Origin: Bacteroidota bacterium
GTDB lineage: Bacteria > Bacteroidota > Bacteroidia > Cytophagales > Cyclobacteriaceae
Direction: 5' to 3'
Length of the DNA stretch: 48,419 nt
Assembly: GCA_022571715.1 (NCBI GenBank)
Contig: JACZXH010000020.1
Location: forward strand, 1 to 48,419
Part shown: piece after piece, positions 44,259 through 48,419 of the stretch
Numbering within the stretch: position 1 is the first letter of the stretch
Layout: the number at the start of each line of letters is the position of its first letter
The notes under the pieces: generated by a model
The model's database searches: none
Seen by the model: only the letters and a program-made list of their open reading frames with translations
What the model was told of the DNA's origin: nothing
Program-made: the position numbers and the translations under genes

Positions 44259-45485
44259 ATGAGCGGACAAACGATAACATTTGAAAAAGGCAATTTGCAT
44301 ATACCTGACAACCCAATAATTCCATTTATTGAAGGCGATGGGACGGGTGTTGATATTTGGCCTGCGGCTCAGAAAGTTTTGGATGCGGCAGTTAGCAAAG
44401 CCTTTAATGGAACACGGTCAATAGCCTGGAAAGAAGTACTCGCCGGCGATAAATCATATCATAAATCCGGCGAATGGATGCCAGCTGAGACACTACAGGC
44501 ATTCAGGGAATACCGGGTGGGCATAAAAGGTCCGTTAACAACCCCGGTAGGGGGAGGTATCAGGTCGCTGAATGTAGCCTTGCGCCAGGAACTTGACCTA
44601 TATGCATGTGTCAGGCCGGTCCGGTGGTTTGAAGGCACTCCGTCGCCTGTGAAAAATCCGGAAAAAACAAATATGATCATATTTCGGGAAAATACGGAAG
44701 ATATTTATGCAGGAATTGAATTTCAGGAAGGAACAGAGGAAGCAGAAATTTTTTCCCGTATTTTACAAAAAAACTTTCCTGATAAATTTAAAAAAGTACG
44801 ATTCCCCGATACAACTGGATATGGAATAAAACCGGTCTCAAAAGAAGGGACGGAAAGGCTCGTACGGGCTGCTATCGAACATGCAATTGAACATAAACGC
44901 GACTCGGTGACTTTAGTGCATAAGGGGAATATTATGAAGTACACCGAAGGCGCTTTTCGTGACTGGGGATACGGTTTGGCAAAAAGTGTATTCGGGGCGG
45001 TTGATTATCAGGGTGGGCCCTGGCAGGTTATTGAAAAAGACGGGCACAGTATAATCATTAAAGATGTAATTGCAGATGCTTTTTTGCAGCAAATCCTTAC
45101 GCGTCCTTCCGAATATGCTGTGATAGCCACGCTGAATCTTAATGGCGACTATATATCCGATGCACTAGCTGCCATCGTTGGCGGCATTGGGATTGCACCA
45201 GGTGCTAACATTAACTACACTTCGGGTACCGCAATATTTGAAGCTACACATGGCACGGCGCCGAAATATGCCGGCCAGGATAAAGTAAATCCTGGATCAT
45301 TGATCCTTTCCGGCGCAATGATGCTGGAGCACATGGGTTGGCAGGAAGCCGTAAATGTTATTTATAAAGGATTGTCTGCAGCAATATCAGCCAAACGAGT
45401 AACGTATGATTTTCACCGGTTGATGGAAGGGGCAACATTATTGAAATGTTCTGAATTTGGCGATGAGATAATTGCCAGAATGTAA
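44259..45485 (+). CDS. icd: NADP-dependent isocitrate dehydrogenase
   Basis: This TCA-cycle enzyme converts isocitrate to 2-oxoglutarate and CO2 and makes NADPH. It has 408 residues. Motifs are [16 protein letters not shown], the phosphorylatable-serine region [51 protein letters not shown] and [12 protein letters not shown]. Lys-Tyr in APKYAG and Tyr/Arg in VTYDFHRLM mark NADP specificity. A terminator follows the stop. Confidence 0.97.
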   Translation: MSGQTITFEKGNLHIPDNPIIPFIEGDGTGVDIWPAAQKVLDAAVSKAFNGTRSIAWKEVLAGDKSYHKSGEWMPAETLQAFREYRVGIKGPLTTPVGGGIRSLNVALRQELDLYACVRPVRWFEGTPSPVKNPEKTNMIIFRENTEDIYAGIEFQEGTEEAEIFSRILQKNFPDKFKKVRFPDTTGYGIKPVSKEGTERLVRAAIEHAIEHKRDSVTLVHKGNIMKYTEGAFRDWGYGLAKSVFGAVDYQGGPWQVIEKDGHSIIIKDVIADAFLQQILTRPSEYAVIATLNLNGDYISDALAAIVGGIGIAPGANINYTSGTAIFEATHGTAPKYAGQDKVNPGSLILSGAMMLEHMGWQEAVNVIYKGLSAAISAKRVTYDFHRLMEGATLLKCSEFGDEIIARM

Positions 45486-45514
45486 ATATTGTATAACAAT
45501 AAACGCAGTAGTTG

Positions 45515-45552
45515 AAGAGACTTTATGCATATGTTATGTGTGAAGTCTCTTT
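45515..45552 (+). terminator. Intrinsic terminator of icd
   Basis: AAGAGACTT and AAGTCTCTT pair as a nine-base stem around a 19-base loop, followed by TCGTTATT. It lies about 30 bases after the stop. Confidence 0.55.
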
Positions 45553-45602
45553 CGTTATTCGACGTTTGTATGTATTTTTATACATAAGGCAACCTGGAAT
45601 AC

Positions 45603-47111
45603 ATGGCAATTAAAATATTGAGTGCATCGCAGATCAAAGAGGTGGATGCGTACACCATTCTGCACGAACCTATTGCCTCAATTGACTTGATGGAACGCGC
45701 TGCTGCAGCCTTCACTGAATGGTTTGTCAGCAAATTCGATGTAAAGCACCGGACATACATTGTATGCGGCACCGGAAACAACGGAGGAGACGGTATGGCA
45801 GTGGGCAGGATGCTGTATGACCGTGGTTATGAGGTGTTTGCCTGTGTTGTCGGGCTGGGAAAAGGATCGGAGGATTTTCAAATCAACTATGAAAAGCTGA
45901 TCCGTGACATTACCATTCCTGTTGTTCAGGATAAGAATGACCTTCCGGCCTTTAAAAAAACCGATGTTATCATTGACGCTATTTTCGGATCTGGTCTTTC
46001 GCGCCAGCCATCTGGTGTCCATGCATTTATTATAAATAAAATGAATGTTGCCAGGGCAATACGAGTATCTGTTGATATATCTTCCGGGTTATATTGTGAC
46101 AGTTCGTCCTTAAACAACATTTCGGTTAAAGCCGATTATACAGTTTCATTTCAATTACCTAAAATGGCATTTCTTATGCCTGAAAATGATGCTTGTGTAG
46201 GTGAGTGGCACGTAGTGGATATCGGGTTGGATCGTGAATTTATTAAACGGAAAGTTACGCACTTTCATCTGCTGACTGAAATTTTCCTGCGTCCGTTCAT
46301 ATTCCCAAGAAATAAACATGCGCATAAAGGAGATTTCGGCAAAGGTCTGTTGATTACAGGAAGTTACGGAAAAATGGGTGCTTCTGTACTTGCATCAGGC
46401 GCTTTTATGAGATCTGGCGCCGGATTGCTTACGGTACTGGCTCCAAAATGCGGTTATGATATATTACAGACAAGTGTGCCGGAGGTAATGGTACTTACCA
46501 GTGGTAAAGAAATAATTGAAAATAAGCTGCCGTCACTGGAGGGTTATGACGCGGTAGGTATTGGTCCGGGTATTGGTACACATGAAAAAACGGTGAAAGC
46601 AATAAAAAGAATCCTGCAACTTGCTGGCAAACCTGTGGTAATTGATGCGGATGGATTAAATATTCTGGCTGAAAACAGAAAATTACTGGATATCGTACCT
46701 GCACGTAGTATTCTTACGCCCCATCCAAAAGAATTTGAGCGGCTCACAGGTACAGTTCAGGATGGTTTTAGCAGAATAAAGAAATTGAAACAGTTTTCCA
46801 AAAAGTTGAACTGTTATGTGATTCTGAAGGGGGCACATACGGCCATTGCAACTCCTGAAGGCAATATATATTTTAATCCTACCGGTAATCCGGGGATGGC
46901 AACCGGCGGAAGTGGCGATGTACTTACCGGTATAATTACATCACTGCTGGCACAACACCAAAGCCCGTTCCATGCAGCTATTCTTGGGGTATATTTGCAC
47001 GGACTGGCCGGCGATTTTGCAAAAGAAAAAATGGGCGAAGAAGGCCTGATCGCGTCCGATATTAATAGAAATATTCCCGAAGCATTGGCCTATCTTCACA
47101 GAAATGTTTGA
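45603..47111 (+). CDS. nnr: Bifunctional NAD(P)H-hydrate repair enzyme
   Basis: The protein has 502 residues and repairs hydrated NAD(P)H. The N-terminal YjeF_N epimerase (about 1-215) has GTGNNGGDGMAVGR (56-69) and DAIFGSGLSR. The C-terminal ribokinase-like dehydratase (about 225-498) has GDFGKGLLITGS, VGIGPGIGT, VIDADGLNIL, SILTPHPKEFERL and the catalytic ATGGSGDVLTGI. Both halves look intact, so S/R epimerisation and ADP-dependent dehydration are both likely. It follows icd after 117 bases. Confidence 0.97.
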   Translation: MAIKILSASQIKEVDAYTILHEPIASIDLMERAAAAFTEWFVSKFDVKHRTYIVCGTGNNGGDGMAVGRMLYDRGYEVFACVVGLGKGSEDFQINYEKLIRDITIPVVQDKNDLPAFKKTDVIIDAIFGSGLSRQPSGVHAFIINKMNVARAIRVSVDISSGLYCDSSSLNNISVKADYTVSFQLPKMAFLMPENDACVGEWHVVDIGLDREFIKRKVTHFHLLTEIFLRPFIFPRNKHAHKGDFGKGLLITGSYGKMGASVLASGAFMRSGAGLLTVLAPKCGYDILQTSVPEVMVLTSGKEIIENKLPSLEGYDAVGIGPGIGTHEKTVKAIKRILQLAGKPVVIDADGLNILAENRKLLDIVPARSILTPHPKEFERLTGTVQDGFSRIKKLKQFSKKLNCYVILKGAHTAIATPEGNIYFNPTGNPGMATGGSGDVLTGIITSLLAQHQSPFHAAILGVYLHGLAGDFAKEKMGEEGLIASDINRNIPEALAYLHRNV

Positions 47112-47259
47112 TTGGAAATAAAACCCCTGTTTTACATTTTTCAGGCCTTTATGGGCAAATTTCCGGTATATTTCGGTAACCATTTGCGCTATTTATCGTA
47201 TATATATATAGGTAAAGTGAATTTTTTGGTGTGAAATTTGCTCTTAATAACCTATCGTA

Positions 47260-47622
47260 ATGAAATACCTGATTTACATTGTACTTTTTATTGCACTGGC
47301 ATTGCCGGGGTTATCTGTTGCGCAGTCAGGTGATGGGCTTTTGGCTTTTGAAGAGGCTTCCATTACCGAAAAAAACCGGATTGAACTTTACCCGAATCCT
47401 GCGGTTTCTTACATCAATATCCAAATCAGGGAATCAGAGCTGTCGAACCCTCAATTTGTTTTATACAGCATTATTGGAAATAAAATTAAAATTGAACCTG
47501 AGGTTATCAGCGACAATAAGTTTAGGATTGAGCTAAAAGAACTACCTGCAGGTTATTATCTGCTATCTATCAAAGATTCAAAGACCAACTTCAAAAGGAC
47601 ATACAAGTTCTTAAAACGCTGA
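47260..47622 (+). CDS. Mini-protein consisting of signal peptide plus T9SS sorting domain
   Basis: The protein has 120 residues. A signal peptide (MKYLIYIVLFIALALPG, ending VAQ) is followed after about 20 residues by a complete type A C-terminal sorting domain: IELYPNPAVSYINIQI, FVLYSIIGNKI, FRIELKELPAGYYLLSI and FKRTYKFLKR. This domain directs proteins through the type IX secretion system across the outer membrane. Almost no cargo remains, so it is either a small secreted factor or the tail of a larger gene lost upstream. No in-frame coding extension is seen before 47260. Confidence 0.88.
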   Translation: MKYLIYIVLFIALALPGLSVAQSGDGLLAFEEASITEKNRIELYPNPAVSYINIQIRESELSNPQFVLYSIIGNKIKIEPEVISDNKFRIELKELPAGYYLLSIKDSKTNFKRTYKFLKR

Positions 47623-48264
47623 TTCATCCTGCCTTCATGTTTTCAGCGTTGCAAGACCCTGGTAATTTTTCATGGTGGGTTGTCTTCTACCGCAGAAAGT
47701 TGAGTAGAACCGAACAATTTACGTAAAATACAGAATATCAATCCACCGAGTGATATTGATAAATGGATAGTCCCTTCCATCAGAGGGGATAAGGGGTGGG
47801 TTTTTCAAAAGTTGATGTATGGATATTTTGAGTTGAATATTAATAAAGTACTTGATTTATCTGTATTCGTGGCATTTAGTATCTTCTTCGTTTTCTTTTG
47901 CTTGCCCAAAAAAAAACGAAGCACCGAGCCTGCCTTAGTGCCTAAGTACGGCTGGCAGGAAAGAAAAGGGCACCACGGTCAAAGACACATTTCCCCGCTA
48001 AACCCACTGACTAACCCTGCGCAAAAATGTCTAAACAGTTTGGGAAGGATTGCAGTACAACACAGAGCAACATTTTTGAAGGCCTGCTTGCCCGCAAACC
48101 CTCAATGTATCCACACTGACAGCGTTAAGGTCGCTGTACTATATGTAACTTCAACCTTTCTCAGAGCGTCTTCCGCGCGAATTGTTAGGAATTTTTAATT
48201 CTTTTTTTATCTCTGGTGCTTTTGGGGTAGAATAAAGTGTTTTTATTTTCCTGCAATTTCGTAA
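47623..48264. other. Gene-free region with repeat-like sequence
   Basis: After the T9SS gene there are 640 bases without a convincing gene. Around 47770-47802 (CCCTTCCATCAGAGGGG then a G-rich run) and 47900-48190 the sequence is richer in GC and resembles interspersed noncoding repeats of Cytophagales genomes. A 128-codon frame at 47812 lacks protein-like composition and is probably spurious. Confidence 0.4.
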
Positions 48265-48419
48265 CTAAAATTCTGCATTTCCAGGTGTTCGCGGAAAAGG
48301 AATGACATCCCGGATGTTTCCCATACCCGTAATAAACTGTACCATTCTTTCAAAACCCAGGCCAAATCCGCTATGTGGCGCCGTACCAAACCTGCGTGTA
48401 TCCAGATACCACCACAGTT
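48265..48419 (-). CDS. asnS: Asparagine-tRNA ligase, C-terminal end (partial)
   Basis: The last 51 codons of asnS run in from the right edge of the window. Class II synthetase motif 3 is visible as [18 protein letters not shown] followed by [21 protein letters not shown] and a TAG stop at 48265-48267. The enzyme charges tRNA-Asn. The aspartyl-type relatives differ in the region PFPRTPG, which supports the asparaginyl assignment. The 5' part is outside the window. Confidence 0.93.
   Translation of the reverse strand, partial: LWWYLDTRRFGTAPHSGFGLGFERMVQFITGMGNIRDVIPFPRTPGNAEF

Noticed and set aside
47812-48198. 128-codon frame after the T9SS gene
   Set aside because: Mixed, repeat-like composition with no domain pattern; likely chance in a noncoding repeat.

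Overview
The window looks like a chromosome segment of a Bacteroidota bacterium, most likely of the Cytophagales type. The evidence is a T9SS C-terminal sorting domain protein (47260-47622), DUF5916, DUF2723 and DUF6090 family proteins, a tmRNA tag ending KYALAA, AT-rich spacers without Shine-Dalgarno sequences, and several TTG-N18/19-TAnnTTTG promoter-like sites, which is the Bacteroidota sigma pattern. No tRNA, rRNA, CRISPR array, prophage or intact transposase gene was found.

Layout. 1-2890 is eroded accessory DNA: a truncated response-regulator copy, an IS21-like terminal-repeat remnant abutting a truncated gene copy, one intact GT-C-like membrane protein and a broken lipoprotein leader. 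2891-9098 holds dnaX, a large secreted Asp-box beta-propeller protein and small hypothetical genes. 9099-12410 has the intact response regulator, the NAD-salvage pair pncB-pncA, and ssrA with its promoter and terminator.

12589-18747 is the most unusual part. It holds a sulfatase-modifying-factor-fold protein, a membrane-anchored protein with 30 tandem 9-residue repeats, a predicted surface protein joining an HExxH protease domain to a beta-propeller and an outer-membrane barrel, and a PrsW-type membrane protease. 18850-21115 is a Tat-exported sugar oxidoreductase/isomerase pair. 21345-27858 holds a DUF5916 outer-membrane protein and a three-gene CsgG/LPP20-like envelope cluster.

28208-34301 has a frameshifted receiver remnant, a TfoX-N protein, a DUF6090/TauD-like dioxygenase coupled pair, tryptophan 2,3-dioxygenase, an M28 peptidase lipoprotein and a SMUG2-like uracil-DNA glycosylase. 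34548-41771 carries the DUF2723 membrane protein, a Yip1-like protein, a TPR protein, an Lrp/AsnC regulator, a phosphoribosyltransferase and panB. 41846-43347 is decayed: a MazF-like toxin tail and a frameshifted serine hydrolase. The right end has a CAP-domain protein, NADP isocitrate dehydrogenase, the NAD(P)H-hydrate repair enzyme, the T9SS mini-protein and the 3' end of asnS.

The genes are mostly short, independently transcribed units. The clearest functional groupings are NAD metabolism (pncA, pncB, and nnr at a distance), envelope proteolysis and surface proteins (12589-18747), and the CsgG/LPP20 set. The best candidate for something undescribed is the 9-residue-repeat protein with its surface-protease neighbour. 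All family assignments come from reading the sequence; no database search was run.
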